This document shows, piece by piece, positions 17,593 to 26,608 of a stretch of DNA of 64,000 bases. This DNA is from Sphingopyxis sp. BE259 (lineage in GTDB: Bacteria > Pseudomonadota > Alphaproteobacteria > Sphingomonadales > Sphingomonadaceae). Numbering within the stretch: the first letter of the stretch is position 1; each line of letters opens with the position of its first letter. The notes under the pieces were generated by a model. That model searched no databases. It saw only the letters and a program-made list of their open reading frames with translations, and had not been told where the DNA came from. The position numbers were made by a program, and so were the translations under genes. The stretch covers positions 2,964,001 to 3,028,000 of the forward strand of contig NZ_JAVDWM010000001.1 of assembly GCF_031457495.1 (NCBI RefSeq), given 5' to 3'.

Positions 17593-18606
17593 TCAGCGCG
17601 CCGCCAGCTTGTCATAGACAAGACGGAATCCGACATTGCTGGCGCCAAGGCCGGGGTCGCGACCCTGACGCGAGGCGGGGCGGTAGCGCTGGCAATAATT
17701 GGGGGCGCATAAATAGCTGCCGCCCTTGACCGTTCGCGACGGCATGCCGGGGTTGAACGGGTCATAGGCGTTGTTCTGGTTCGGCCCCCTGGGGTTGTCC
17801 CGGTCGGCGGGATCGTGCCCCGGTCGAAAATAATCGGCGGTCACTTCCCACAAATTGCCGACCATGTCGTACAAACCGTTGGCGTTGGGCTGGTAACAGC
17901 CGACCGGCGACACGCCCTTGAACCCGTCGGTCCCGGCGTTGTAGTTCGGAAAGGCGCCTTGCCAGCTGTTCGCCTCGGCCGGCTGGACATTTTTCGACGG
18001 TTGCCCGGCGCTTGCGGCATATTCCCACTCGGCCTCGGTCGGCAGGCGCCCGCCGGCCCATGTGGCATAGGCGATCATATCGTCCCAGGCGAGGTGAACG
18101 ACCGGCTCGTTCGCGACCGGATCGGCGCCGGTCGGACCATAGGGTTTTCGCCAATTGGCGCCGGGGACATAGGTCCACCAATCCGAATAGTTGTTCGACG
18201 GAAAATCGGGCGGCGTGAATACCGCCGATCCCGGCTTCAGCATGTCCGGCGCGATCTGATCGACCGGCACCTGAAACTGTTTGGGGTCGACCGGCTTTTC
18301 AGCGACCGTGACATGGTTTGTCGCGTTCACAAATTTCGCGAACTGGCGGTTGGTCACCTCGTGCGGATCGATCCAAAAGCCCGCAACGGTGGTTTCGCGC
18401 ACCGGCCCCTCTTCGGCATAGACGTCGTCCTCGCCCATCTGGAACGTGCCACCGGTGAGTTTTATCGGCGCGTCGGCGATCGGGGGGCAAATCCGGGGCG
18501 ATGCCGCCGAGACCTGTTTGGCCGACGGCGCCGCGCCGTCACGGCAGGCGGCGATCGTGATCGCCACCGAGGCACTGGCGGTCAAAACCAAAAGCGCCCG
18601 CCGCAT
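17593..18606 (-). CDS. Formylglycine-generating-enzyme (FGE-sulfatase) family lipoprotein
   Basis: The 337-residue protein has a lipoprotein signal peptide (hydrophobic stretch, then TIAAC at the cleavage site), so it should be anchored in the periplasm. The mature part is an FGE-sulfatase domain: TGGTFQMGEDD, then DPHEVTNRQFAKFV, GGRLPTEAEWEYAA, NGLYDMVGNLWEVTAD and GGSYLCAPNYCQRYR. Cys300 and Cys305 match the two active-site cysteines of true sulfatase-activating FGE, which EgtB- or PvdO-like members lack. No sulfatase gene is in the window. The ATG at 18606 follows AGAGAGGG. The gene is divergent from the acyl-CoA dehydrogenase gene. Confidence 0.85.
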   Translation of the reverse strand: MRRALLVLTASASVAITIAACRDGAAPSAKQVSAASPRICPPIADAPIKLTGGTFQMGEDDVYAEEGPVRETTVAGFWIDPHEVTNRQFAKFVNATNHVTVAEKPVDPKQFQVPVDQIAPDMLKPGSAVFTPPDFPSNNYSDWWTYVPGANWRKPYGPTGADPVANEPVVHLAWDDMIAYATWAGGRLPTEAEWEYAASAGQPSKNVQPAEANSWQGAFPNYNAGTDGFKGVSPVGCYQPNANGLYDMVGNLWEVTADYFRPGHDPADRDNPRGPNQNNAYDPFNPGMPSRTVKGGSYLCAPNYCQRYRPASRQGRDPGLGASNVGFRLVYDKLAAR

Positions 18607-18819
18607 CACCCTCTCTCGCCGACCATTCGGCGTCCAACGCCGATGCGGCGCTCTGCACAAGATGATGGCGCTCTGGGCATACGGCCTCCCCAATTCCCTG
18701 GCGGTTCCATAACCCGATTGGGCGCCGCGATGGAAGATGTCCGGTGACGCCGATTCAGCTTGGCGTGCCGCGCTTTGCCGTCCTAAGGCTCGACGGACGA
18801 TCAGGGAGAGCAAGTGCCG

Positions 18820-19983
18820 ATGTCCGACGTCCAGCCGCAAAGCTATCCCGAGATCCGCGACGCGGTGCGCCGCCTGTGTGCGGGATTTCCGGGCGAATAT
18901 TGGCAGCGGCTCGACCGCGACCGCATCTATCCGACCGAATTTGTCCGCACCCTGACCGAAGCGGGGTTTCTGTCGGTGCTGATCCCCGAAGAGTTTGGCG
19001 GGTCGGGGCTGGGACTGGGCGCGGCAACCGCGGTGCTGGAGGAAATCCATCGTTCGGGCTGCAACGGCGGCGCCTGTCATGCCCAGATGTACACGATGGG
19101 GACACTGTTGAAACATGGGTCGTCGGCGCAGAAGGCGACGTATCTGCCCGCGATCGCTAGCGGTAACCTACGGTTGCAGGCGTTTGGGGTGACCGAACCC
19201 ACCGCAGGGACCGACACCACCCGCATCCGCACCTTCGCCAAACGGGTCGGCGACGATTATGTCGTCAACGGCCAGAAAATCTGGATCAGCCGTGCCGAAC
19301 ATTCGGACCTGATGATTCTGCTATGCCGCACCACGCCGCGCGAAGACTGCGCCAAAGCGTCCGACGGGATGAGCGTGCTGCTGGTCGACATGCGCGACGC
19401 GGTGGGCAACGGACTGACCGTCCGCCCCGTCCGCACCATGCTGAACCATGCGACGACCGAGCTGTTCTTCGACGACCTGAAAGTCCCCGCCGCCAATCTG
19501 ATCGGCGAGGAGGGCAAGGGCTTTCGCTATATCCTGTCGGGGATGAACGCCGAACGCATCCTGATCGCGTCGGAATGCATCGGCGACGGCCGCTTCTTCA
19601 TCGACCGGGCCACCGCCTATGCGAAGGAACGCGAAGTGTTCGGGCGGCCGATCGGCGAAAATCAGGGCGTCCAGTTTCCGATCGCGCGCGCCCATGTCCA
19701 GCTCGCCGCGGCCGCCGAGATGGTCGACAAGGCGGCGCGGCTGTTCGACGCCGGACAGGATGGCGGGACCGAGGCGAACATGGCCAAGATGCTGGCGTCC
19801 GAGGCCAGCTGGTATGCCGCCGATATGTGCGTGCAAACGCATGGCGGTTTTGGTTTTGCCGAGGAATATGACATCGAACGCAAGTTCCGCGAGACGCGGC
19901 TCTATCAGGTCGCGCCGATCAGCACCAATTTGATCCTGAGCCATGTCGCGACCCACGCGCTTGGCCTGCCCAAAAGTTTCTGA
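18820..19983 (+). CDS. Acyl-CoA dehydrogenase family protein
   Basis: This is a flavoprotein predicted to introduce an alpha-beta double bond into an acyl-CoA. The 387-residue length is standard. Family regions seen are LIPEEFGGSGLGLG, FGVTEPTAGTDTTRIRTFA (FAD/substrate loop), NGQKIWISRAEHSDL, GMNAERILIASECIGDG, and the C-terminal QTHGGFGFAEEYDIERKFRE. The ATG at 18820 is chosen, with GGGAG 11 bases upstream; a GTG two codons earlier (18814) is also possible. The MaoC-like gene follows after 7 bases, so the two probably catalyse consecutive dehydrogenation and hydration steps. The substrate is unknown. Confidence 0.9.
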   Translation: MSDVQPQSYPEIRDAVRRLCAGFPGEYWQRLDRDRIYPTEFVRTLTEAGFLSVLIPEEFGGSGLGLGAATAVLEEIHRSGCNGGACHAQMYTMGTLLKHGSSAQKATYLPAIASGNLRLQAFGVTEPTAGTDTTRIRTFAKRVGDDYVVNGQKIWISRAEHSDLMILLCRTTPREDCAKASDGMSVLLVDMRDAVGNGLTVRPVRTMLNHATTELFFDDLKVPAANLIGEEGKGFRYILSGMNAERILIASECIGDGRFFIDRATAYAKEREVFGRPIGENQGVQFPIARAHVQLAAAAEMVDKAARLFDAGQDGGTEANMAKMLASEASWYAADMCVQTHGGFGFAEEYDIERKFRETRLYQVAPISTNLILSHVATHALGLPKSF

Positions 19984-19990
19984 GGCCAGC

Positions 19991-20824
19991 ATGGAGGATT
20001 TTTCCGCCTGGATCGGTCGCAGCGAGACGCGCTACGACATAGCGACCGCAGCGCCGCAAGTCGGCCTCGCCGCGCTGCTCGACCATGACACAGCGCCGCC
20101 CGAGACCGTCCCGCCGCTCGGCCACTGGCTCTATTTCCTGCCGTGCGCGCGCCAATCAGCGATCGGCGACGACGGCCACCCGCGCCGCGACGATGACGGC
20201 TTGCTGCCCCCCGTTCCGCTTCCCCGGCGGATGTGGGCCGGCGGACGTGTCGAGTTCCTCGCCCCGATCGCGGTCGGCGCGGCGCTGACCCGCGTCACCA
20301 CGATCGCCGCGATCCGCGCCAAGTGCGGCGCCAGTGGCGACCTGCTGTTCGTGACCTTGCAGCACGACATTGCCGCCGATGGCACTCCGGCCATCCGCGA
20401 GGAACAGGATCTGGTGTATCGCGCGCCCGCGGCCGCACTCGCTCCAGCAGTTTCCCCCACACCAGTGGAGCCCGAACCCGCCGACGCGGTCCGCCGCGTG
20501 ACGTCCGATCCGGTGCTGCTGTTCCGCTATTCGGCGCTGACCTTCAACGCCCACCGCATCCATTACGACCGCGATTATGCCCGAAATGTCGAGGGCTATT
20601 CCGGGCTGGTCGTGCAGGGACCGCTGATCGCAACGCTGCTGATCGATCATGCGCGGCGCGAAATGCCCGGCCTGACGCCCGCGCGCTTCAGCTTTCGCGC
20701 CGAAGCCCCGTTGATCGATGGCGCACCCTTTGACCTTTGCTTGACCCGGCAGGGTGGCGGCGCCCGTTTATGGACGCGCGACGCCAGCGGACGACCGACG
20801 ATGCAGGCCGAGGTGGTGCCATAA
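19991..20824 (+). CDS. MaoC/HTD2-like acyl-CoA hydratase
   Basis: The 277-residue protein resembles the double hot-dog FAS1-like dehydratases (HTD2 and mesaconyl-C4-CoA hydratase group). The N-terminal half contains PLPRRMWAGGRVEFL. The C-terminal hot-dog holds the hydratase motif YSALTFNAHRIHYDRDY followed by EGYSGLVVQGPLIATLL. It probably hydrates the enoyl-CoA made by the acyl-CoA dehydrogenase encoded 7 bases upstream. The start at 19991 follows the dehydrogenase stop; the longer frame from 19943 overlaps that gene and is unlikely. Exact substrate unknown. Confidence 0.82.
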   Translation: MEDFSAWIGRSETRYDIATAAPQVGLAALLDHDTAPPETVPPLGHWLYFLPCARQSAIGDDGHPRRDDDGLLPPVPLPRRMWAGGRVEFLAPIAVGAALTRVTTIAAIRAKCGASGDLLFVTLQHDIAADGTPAIREEQDLVYRAPAAALAPAVSPTPVEPEPADAVRRVTSDPVLLFRYSALTFNAHRIHYDRDYARNVEGYSGLVVQGPLIATLLIDHARREMPGLTPARFSFRAEAPLIDGAPFDLCLTRQGGGARLWTRDASGRPTMQAEVVP

Positions 20825-21284
20825 ACAACCGAGAGAACAAGATGGTGCGCCACCCAGTCTGGAGCGAGCCCGTCTCCGCCTGAAATTCCCTGTTTTTAGG
20901 GAATTAACAGGGAAATCATCAATTTTCGGCACCCCTCTGCGCCACTTCTTCGCCCAGAAACCGACGCAAAACCGCGATATTCAGTTCGTCGGTGATGAAA
21001 ATTCCCTAAAAAATAACAGGGAATTCTTCTCGCGATAACAGGGAAGATAATTGCGGCGAACAGGGAACCCGCCGCGCAATAACAGAGAATGGCACTGTCA
21101 TATTAGGGATGGATTCTTCCGATGGTGACGGCGGTCGGCGCGGCGCGGCGCGGTAGCTCGTGAAGGCTCGCGGCAATATACTTTGACCGTCCTGCCCGGC
21201 GTCCGGCCTGACAACCACAAAATTGCGGTAGACCGTGCATTTCGAGCGATATTGTTCTGTTTAATGTCCTTTTAATGTTCTGCT
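20825..21284. other. 460-base AT-richer intergenic stretch
   Basis: No coding sequence is recognisable here. The first 270 bases hold the ACAGGGAA repeat cluster annotated separately. The rest, up to the DUF5681 gene, contains AT-rich stretches (TTTAATGTCC, TTTTAATGTT) that could hold a promoter. Composition differs visibly from the flanking genes, which suggests acquired DNA. Confidence 0.6.
20886..21089. repeat. Cluster of ACAGGGAA repeats
   Basis: Four exact copies of ACAGGGAA lie at 20907, 21016, 21038 and 21060, with a variant ACAGAGAA at 21082 and an inverted copy TTCCCTGT at 20886. Most are preceded by A/T-rich ATA or TTA. GGGAATT and ATTCCCT also recur, so parts can pair (ATTCCCTGTTTTTAGGGAAT). 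Function unknown; it may be a binding array or the end of a mobile element. Confidence 0.7.
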
Positions 21285-22145
21285 TTGTTCCCATGTTCGA
21301 TCTGGGCAAATCATCGGGACAGCGGCGAAGATCGGGACAGCAAGACCCTGTCCACTGCCCTTGTCCCTGCCACCGTGGGTTATTGCCAGCCACCGGTCGA
21401 ACACCGGTTTCAGAAGGGGCAGTCCGGTAATCCGAGAGGTCGACCGAAGAAGTCCCGCCAGTCCAAGCCTTCTTTCAATCCATCCCACCAGCCGACCGAT
21501 GGCCTTGTGCTGGAGGAGGCGTATCGGCTGGTATCCATCCGCGAGGGCGATCGGATGATCGAACTCCCGGCGATCCAGGCATCGACGCGCGCGCTGGCCA
21601 TATCGGCGATGAAAGGAAGTCGGCTCGCCCAGAAGCAGCTCGCCGACATGGTGCGCGCCATCGAAGCGAAGCGGCACGAAGGCCAGTTGCAGCTTCTCGA
21701 CACCATGATCGAGTACAAGAAGCGGTGGACCGCCGAGCTGAAACGCCGGCGGCAGTTCAACATCGACGAGCCGGATCCTGTACCCCATCCCGACCACGTC
21801 ATCCTCAACCTTCGCAAGGGTACGGTCGATATCGAAGGCCCTGCCGACGAGCAGGAGAAGGAGTTCTGGGATCACCGGTTCGCGCGCATGGACGACGCGC
21901 AGGAAAGCGTCACGTATTTTGCAGGCAAATATCGACGGTGCCGCGACGACCGTCTAAAGGCGCAATATCTGGAGGAGTGGCACTTCGAGCAGCGCATGTT
22001 CGATCTGCTCAACGACAGCTTGCCAGAACGCCACAAGCGCAGACTGACCGACCGCTCATACGCCGAAGGCGCATCGCGTCAGGGCAAGACGCTTGAGGAG
22101 TTCCGCAGGAACAAGGCCATGCACAAGGATTTTGTCGGCGATTGA
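21285..22145 (+). CDS. DUF5681 domain protein
   Basis: The N-terminal motif HRFQKGQSGNPRGRPKKSRQ matches the DUF5681 signature common on prophages and integrated elements. The rest of the protein is charged and helical, without catalytic motifs I recognise (for example AIQASTRALAISAMKGSRLA near 95 and KRWTAELKRRRQFNID near 150). The start is unclear: the longest frame uses TTG at 21285, and GTG at 21375 is alternative; neither has a good ribosome-binding site. Basic and small, it might bind DNA, but its role is unknown. The preceding repeat cluster and lack of partner genes suggest a remnant of acquired DNA. Confidence 0.7.
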   Translation: MFPCSIWANHRDSGEDRDSKTLSTALVPATVGYCQPPVEHRFQKGQSGNPRGRPKKSRQSKPSFNPSHQPTDGLVLEEAYRLVSIREGDRMIELPAIQASTRALAISAMKGSRLAQKQLADMVRAIEAKRHEGQLQLLDTMIEYKKRWTAELKRRRQFNIDEPDPVPHPDHVILNLRKGTVDIEGPADEQEKEFWDHRFARMDDAQESVTYFAGKYRRCRDDRLKAQYLEEWHFEQRMFDLLNDSLPERHKRRLTDRSYAEGASRQGKTLEEFRRNKAMHKDFVGD

Positions 22146-22340
22146 CGCATCGGCTACAGACGAAACGTGGTCTACGGCGGTTCGTGGCCGTTAGAAGACA
22201 GTCCGCTTTCGGGAACGTACCGCGCAAATGCCGTCGTTGTTATTGTGGCTCTCGAGATATTCCTTAAAGCAGGCTTCTGCGCAATTGTGGTCTGGAATTG
22301 TCTGTTCGAACAGTCGCGTCCGTATCGAACCCTCGAGGCG

Positions 22341-23501
22341 CTACTGCAGAACCCCTTTGTCGTGCAGCAACCGGATCTCATCGGCTGCCACGGCCCAGCT
22401 CATCAAACTCTCGGAAATATCGCACTTCGAGACCGCGGGGCTCGGTGTCCGGCTCGGTGACCGCGCGAACCGCGGAGCGGGCGCTGGTTGCAGTGACGGA
22501 CCAGAATGCGCATGAACGTGTCGCGCCAGATTTGCCGGATGGTCGGCGGCCTCATGAAAGGTGAGAACAGGGGAGACGCAGGCGTCCAGTTCATCGAAAA
22601 TTGCGCGCCACTCGCGCTGTGGTCGCGACCGGAATAACGGCTCGATCTGGGCTATGCGATCGGGCCAGACGGCAGGATTGAGATAGTCGTCAAAATGCTG
22701 CGGTTCGAGCCCAAGCCCCACCAAAAACGCATCATGGAATTCACGTTCGAGTGCGCCGACGGCCATGTGCCTTCCATCGGCGGTTGCATAGCAGCGGTAG
22801 AAATAGGCGCTGCCATCGAGCAGATTTTCGCAGCGACCCCGATTCCACAAGCCCATCTGCATCCAGCCCGCCATCTGGGTTAGCAAGACCGAAATGCCAT
22901 CGATCATCGCGACGTCAATAACCTGACCCTGTCCCGATCGCTGCCGTTCGAGCAGCGCGGCGAGCACGCCCATAGCAAGAAATGTCCCGCCGCCGCCAAA
23001 ATTGCCGACAAGATTGAGGGGCGGGGTTGGCGGCGTGTCGCTTGGCCCCATCGGAAACAGCGCACCAGTTAGCGCGAGATAATTGATGTCGTGTCCCGCG
23101 CGCGACGCCAACGGGCCGGTTTGTCCCCAGCCGCTCATGCGCGCGTAAATCAATCGCTGATTCGCTTCGCAGAGCGAATCTGGTCCCAGTCCGAGCCGCT
23201 CCATCACACCCGGTCGATAGCCTTCAATGACGACGTCGGCCCGCGTCGCCAAATCGCGGACCAGCGCTAATCCCGCAGGCGCCTTCAGATCGATCGCAAC
23301 CGAGGGGCGGTTGCGATAGAGAAAATCATACTGCGGATCGCCGCCCAACGGGCGCGCCGCACCGAACCGCTCGATCCGCAGGACGTCGGCGCCGAGGTCG
23401 GCGAGCAGCATCGCGCCGAACGGGGTTGGACCGAGCCCGGAAAATTCAAGAATGCGAATGTCTGCGATGGGCGGTTCCACGCCACTTTCCCGCTCGTTCA
23501 T
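22341..23501 (-). CDS. Alpha-methylacyl-CoA racemase homologue (CaiB/BaiF family)
   Basis: This 386-residue protein aligns closely, from memory, with mycobacterial alpha-methylacyl-CoA racemase (MCR) along its whole length: GLGPTPFGAMLLADLGADV, VIEGYRPGVMERLGLGP, ARMSGWGQTGP, GHDINYLALTGAL and GQVIDVAMIDG. Of the three MCR catalytic residues, the His (H137, in GHDINY) and the Glu (in VGALEREFH) are kept. The Asp is replaced by Asn167 in LNLVGNFGGG. Racemase activity is therefore uncertain. The ATG at 23501 has GGGAG 10 bases upstream; the longer TTG start is less likely. The gene is divergent from the dehydrogenase operon and shares its control region. Confidence 0.88.
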   Translation of the reverse strand: MNERESGVEPPIADIRILEFSGLGPTPFGAMLLADLGADVLRIERFGAARPLGGDPQYDFLYRNRPSVAIDLKAPAGLALVRDLATRADVVIEGYRPGVMERLGLGPDSLCEANQRLIYARMSGWGQTGPLASRAGHDINYLALTGALFPMGPSDTPPTPPLNLVGNFGGGGTFLAMGVLAALLERQRSGQGQVIDVAMIDGISVLLTQMAGWMQMGLWNRGRCENLLDGSAYFYRCYATADGRHMAVGALEREFHDAFLVGLGLEPQHFDDYLNPAVWPDRIAQIEPLFRSRPQREWRAIFDELDACVSPVLTFHEAADHPANLARHVHAHSGPSLQPAPAPRFARSPSRTPSPAVSKCDISESLMSWAVAADEIRLLHDKGVLQ

Positions 23502-23562
23502 ATTGACTTGGCTCCCGTCCACCAACTGCGAGCAGGTGGTATATTCCCATCAGTTGAAAAAT

Positions 23563-23576
23563 ATACTAGCCAGTAT
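23563..23576. promoter_or_regulatory. Candidate TetR operator, site 1
   Basis: The sequence ATACTAGCCAGTAT is an inverted repeat (ATACT/AGTAT). Its complement contains TACTGGCTAGTA, close to sites upstream of the TonB receptor gene (TACCGGTCAGTA) and the tetR gene (TACCTGCTAGTA). It lies between the divergent racemase and alcohol dehydrogenase genes and could control both. Confidence 0.6.
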
Positions 23577-23644
23577 CTGCTTGTCCTGTCACTATCTGAT
23601 TCACGAGTTCGGCACAGACTGGACGATCAGAGGAGAGTGAGACG

Positions 23645-24823
23645 ATGGCTGAGATCACCCAAAGCGAATTGCGCTTTACCCGCACCGAACGCGTGACAAT
23701 GGGCGTCCCGACCGCGGAGGCGATCGCTGACGAGGCAGGTCAAATGGGATGCAAAAAGGTGTTTCTGCTCGCTTCGTCGAGCCTGCGGGAAAATACCGAT
23801 GAAATCCAGAAGATCGAAGCGGGTCTAGGCGCCCGTCACGGCGGCACCCATAGCGGCATCGCGCCGCACGCGCCGCGCGCCGATGTGCTGAAAGCCGCCG
23901 ATGCCGCACGCGCCGTCGGTGCCGACCTGATTGTCTCCGTTGGCGGCGGTTCAGCGACCGACGCGGCCAAGATCGTCGCGCTGTTAATCAAACATGATGT
24001 ACGAAGCGTTGAGGGGTTCGAGCCCTTGCGGACTTATGTCACCGACGCGGGCGAAGTGATCAACCCGATCACCGTCGGCCCTGACATTCCTGTCATCTGC
24101 GTTCCGACTACGTTGTCGGGCGGAGAGTTCAACGCGCTGTCGGGCGCCACCGACGAGGTGACCCAGCACAAGCAGGGCTATGAGCACCGCAACATGGCGC
24201 CGGTCATGGTCGTGCTCGATCCATCGATCACGCGCCACACGCCCGAATGGCTCTGGCTCTCCACCGGCGTTCGTTCGGTTGATCATGCGGTCGAGACCTT
24301 GTCATCGTACAAGTCGAATGATTTCGCCGACGGACTGGCCGAAAGCGCACTGCGGTTGCTGGTCGAAGGCCTGCCGCGCGTCAAAGCCGATCCCGGCGAT
24401 CTCGAGGCGCGACTGAAATGCCAGATCGGTGCCTGGCAGTCGATGATCAGCATCATTGGCGGCGTGCCGATGGGGGCGAGTCACGCGATCGGCCACATCC
24501 TGGGCGGCACCTGCGACGTCCCGCATGGCTACACGTCGTGCGTCATGTCGCCATATGTGCTGGCGTGGAACGCCGAGCACGACGCCAGCCGCCAGGCGCG
24601 CACACTGGCCGTACTTGGTGGCGAGCACGCGAGCGCTTCGGTCGCACTCGACGCGTTTATCTCCGGGCTGGGCATGCCGCGCCGACTGAGCGACGTCGGC
24701 GTCGATGCATCGCGCTTTCAGCAGGTTGCCGAATACACGCTGCTCGACATCTGGGGCCGCACCAACCCCCGACCCGTTACCTCTGCCGCCGACATTCTCG
24801 AAATCCTGCGCCGAGCTGCCTGA
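23645..24823 (+). CDS. Iron-containing alcohol dehydrogenase
   Basis: This 392-residue NAD(P)- and metal-dependent dehydrogenase belongs to the Fe-ADH/maleylacetate-reductase superfamily. The nucleotide-binding motif VSVGGGSATDAAK lies near residues 98-110. Metal ligands are expected in RSVDHAVE (near residue 222) and in GASHAIGHILGG and CDVPHG (near 278-298). CVPTTLSGGEFN matches the conserved Thr-Thr region. The ATG follows AGAGGAGAGTGAG. It heads a four-gene plus-strand set with an acyl-CoA ligase, a flavin monooxygenase and an MDR reductase. It would oxidise an alcohol or reduce a carbonyl intermediate; the substrate is unknown. Confidence 0.9.
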   Translation: MAEITQSELRFTRTERVTMGVPTAEAIADEAGQMGCKKVFLLASSSLRENTDEIQKIEAGLGARHGGTHSGIAPHAPRADVLKAADAARAVGADLIVSVGGGSATDAAKIVALLIKHDVRSVEGFEPLRTYVTDAGEVINPITVGPDIPVICVPTTLSGGEFNALSGATDEVTQHKQGYEHRNMAPVMVVLDPSITRHTPEWLWLSTGVRSVDHAVETLSSYKSNDFADGLAESALRLLVEGLPRVKADPGDLEARLKCQIGAWQSMISIIGGVPMGASHAIGHILGGTCDVPHGYTSCVMSPYVLAWNAEHDASRQARTLAVLGGEHASASVALDAFISGLGMPRRLSDVGVDASRFQQVAEYTLLDIWGRTNPRPVTSAADILEILRRAA

Positions 24824-24870
24824 CGACACGATCGACCATGGCCATAGCGACCGCAGATAAAGGAACGACC

Positions 24871-26505
24871 ATGCCGAACGCCGCAAGATCGCGAGATTTT
24901 CAGGACCCGCGTATTCCCAACCGCGACGAATGCGTGCTGCGCTACCTGCTCGACCGCTGGGCAGTCGAGCGCCCGGACAAGGCGCATGTTGTATTTGCCG
25001 ACGGGTCGGAATGGAGCTTCGCGGACATCCACGCCCGCGTGCGCGAAAAAGCCGCCGGACTGCGCCAACTGGGCGTCCGGCAGGGTGAACATGTCGCGGT
25101 GTGGCTGCCCAATGGGCCTGACGCGCTGATCGCTTTTTATGCCATCAACTATCTCGGAGCCGTCTTTGTACCCTTCAACACGGCATACCGTGGTGGATTG
25201 CTCGAGCATGTGTTGGCGAACTCCTCCGCTCGGACCTTGCTCGTCCATCCCGACCTGATCCCGCGTCTTGGGGATGTCGATCTCGCCGGTCTTGAACTGT
25301 TGGTTGTCACGACCGCAAACGCGGTGGCGGAAACGCCGCTCGCGTCGGTGCGGTTCGATGACGTGATCGGCGATCCATCTGATGAATTGCCGCTGGAACG
25401 CCCGATCGAGCCTTGGGATATTCAGTCGATCATCTACACCTCGGGGACGACTGGCCCGTCGAAAGGCGTTCTGTCCTCCTATCTCCACATGTTCTCGAAC
25501 GCCGGGCCGGAAAGCTGGCCAATGGTCGGCGAGGACGACCGCTATATGTGCGTTGCGCCGATCTTTCATATCGGCGGCATGGGGCCACCCTTTGTCATGC
25601 TGGCACGCGGCGCTTCGGTCGCGATGATCGACAATTTTTCGACTGAGGAATTCTGGTTGATCGCCAAACGCACCGGCGCAACGGTCGTCTTTCTGCTGGG
25701 GGTCATGGCGACCTTCCTCCTCAAAGCGCCGCCGTCGCCGAAGGACCGCGATCACGGGGTACAAAAAGCATTCATGGTCCCGCTGACCGGCGATGCGCCC
25801 GCCCTTGCCGAACGCTTCGGCATCGACATCTACACGATCTTCAACATGACCGAAATTTCGTCGCCCGTCGTGTCGGAGGCCAACCCGGCCAAGATCGGCA
25901 CCTGCGGCCGCGTCAGGCCCGGCGTCGATGTCCGGCTGGTCGACAGCAATGATTGCGAAGTCGCGGTCGGCGAAATCGGCGAGATGCTGGTTCGCACCGA
26001 CCGGCCGTGGGCGATGAACAGCGGCTATAACGCCAATCCCGAAGCAACCGCAGCGGCGTGGCGCAACGGATGGTTCCATACCGGCGACGCCTTTCGCCGC
26101 GATGCCGACGGCTATTATTATTTCGTCGATCGGGTGAAGGATGCGATCCGCAGGCGGGGCGAGAATATCTCGTCGTTCGAAGTCGAAGCCGATGTCTGCC
26201 GCCATCCCGACGTGCGCGAAGCGGCCGCCATCGCGGTGCCGAGCGAATACTCGGAAGATGAGGTGATGGTGGTCGTCGCGCCGGTTCCGGGCCGGTCGAT
26301 CGACTGCCGCGCGCTGGCCGAATTCCTGATCGAAACCATGCCCTATTTCATGGTGCCACGTTATTTCCGGGTGTTGGACGAGCTCCCCAAGACGCCGTCG
26401 GCCAAGGTTTTGAAGACCGACCTGCGGCGCGAGGGCGTGACAGACGACACATGGGATCGCGAGGCCGCGGGCCTGCGGGTCCGCCGCGAATCTTTTGCTC
26501 CATGA
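24871..26505 (+). CDS. Acyl-CoA ligase (AMP-binding, CaiC-like)
   Basis: This 544-residue class I adenylate-forming enzyme should activate a carboxylic acid as an acyl-AMP and then an acyl-CoA. The P-loop-like motif YTSGTTGPSKGV is at about residues 190-201, the adenine-binding TEISSP near 330, the hinge region FHTGDAFRRDADGYYYFVDR near 405-424, and the catalytic Lys in TPSAKVLKTDLR near 514. The ATG at 24871 has AAGGA eight bases upstream, which decides it over ATG 24838. The gene lies 47 bases after the alcohol dehydrogenase gene. Together with the racemase homologue it indicates a CoA-thioester pathway. Confidence 0.92.
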   Translation: MPNAARSRDFQDPRIPNRDECVLRYLLDRWAVERPDKAHVVFADGSEWSFADIHARVREKAAGLRQLGVRQGEHVAVWLPNGPDALIAFYAINYLGAVFVPFNTAYRGGLLEHVLANSSARTLLVHPDLIPRLGDVDLAGLELLVVTTANAVAETPLASVRFDDVIGDPSDELPLERPIEPWDIQSIIYTSGTTGPSKGVLSSYLHMFSNAGPESWPMVGEDDRYMCVAPIFHIGGMGPPFVMLARGASVAMIDNFSTEEFWLIAKRTGATVVFLLGVMATFLLKAPPSPKDRDHGVQKAFMVPLTGDAPALAERFGIDIYTIFNMTEISSPVVSEANPAKIGTCGRVRPGVDVRLVDSNDCEVAVGEIGEMLVRTDRPWAMNSGYNANPEATAAAWRNGWFHTGDAFRRDADGYYYFVDRVKDAIRRRGENISSFEVEADVCRHPDVREAAAIAVPSEYSEDEVMVVVAPVPGRSIDCRALAEFLIETMPYFMVPRYFRVLDELPKTPSAKVLKTDLRREGVTDDTWDREAAGLRVRRESFAP

Positions 26506-26608
26506 TCCGAATGTTTAATGCGACAGGCTCGGGCCGCCAACGCCGCCATTCCGACGCTGAGATAACTTCGCTCTCCCTTTTCTTCGCTTGCGCCAGGATA
26601 TTTTTGAC

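Noticed and set aside
21285..23640. Insertion sequence or transposase remnant around the DUF5681 gene
   Set aside because: No transposase motif, terminal inverted repeat or target duplication could be found.
24418..24870. Long upstream extension of the acyl-CoA ligase frame
   Set aside because: The extension overlaps the alcohol dehydrogenase gene in another frame; the ATG at 24871 has a good ribosome-binding site and the domain starts there.
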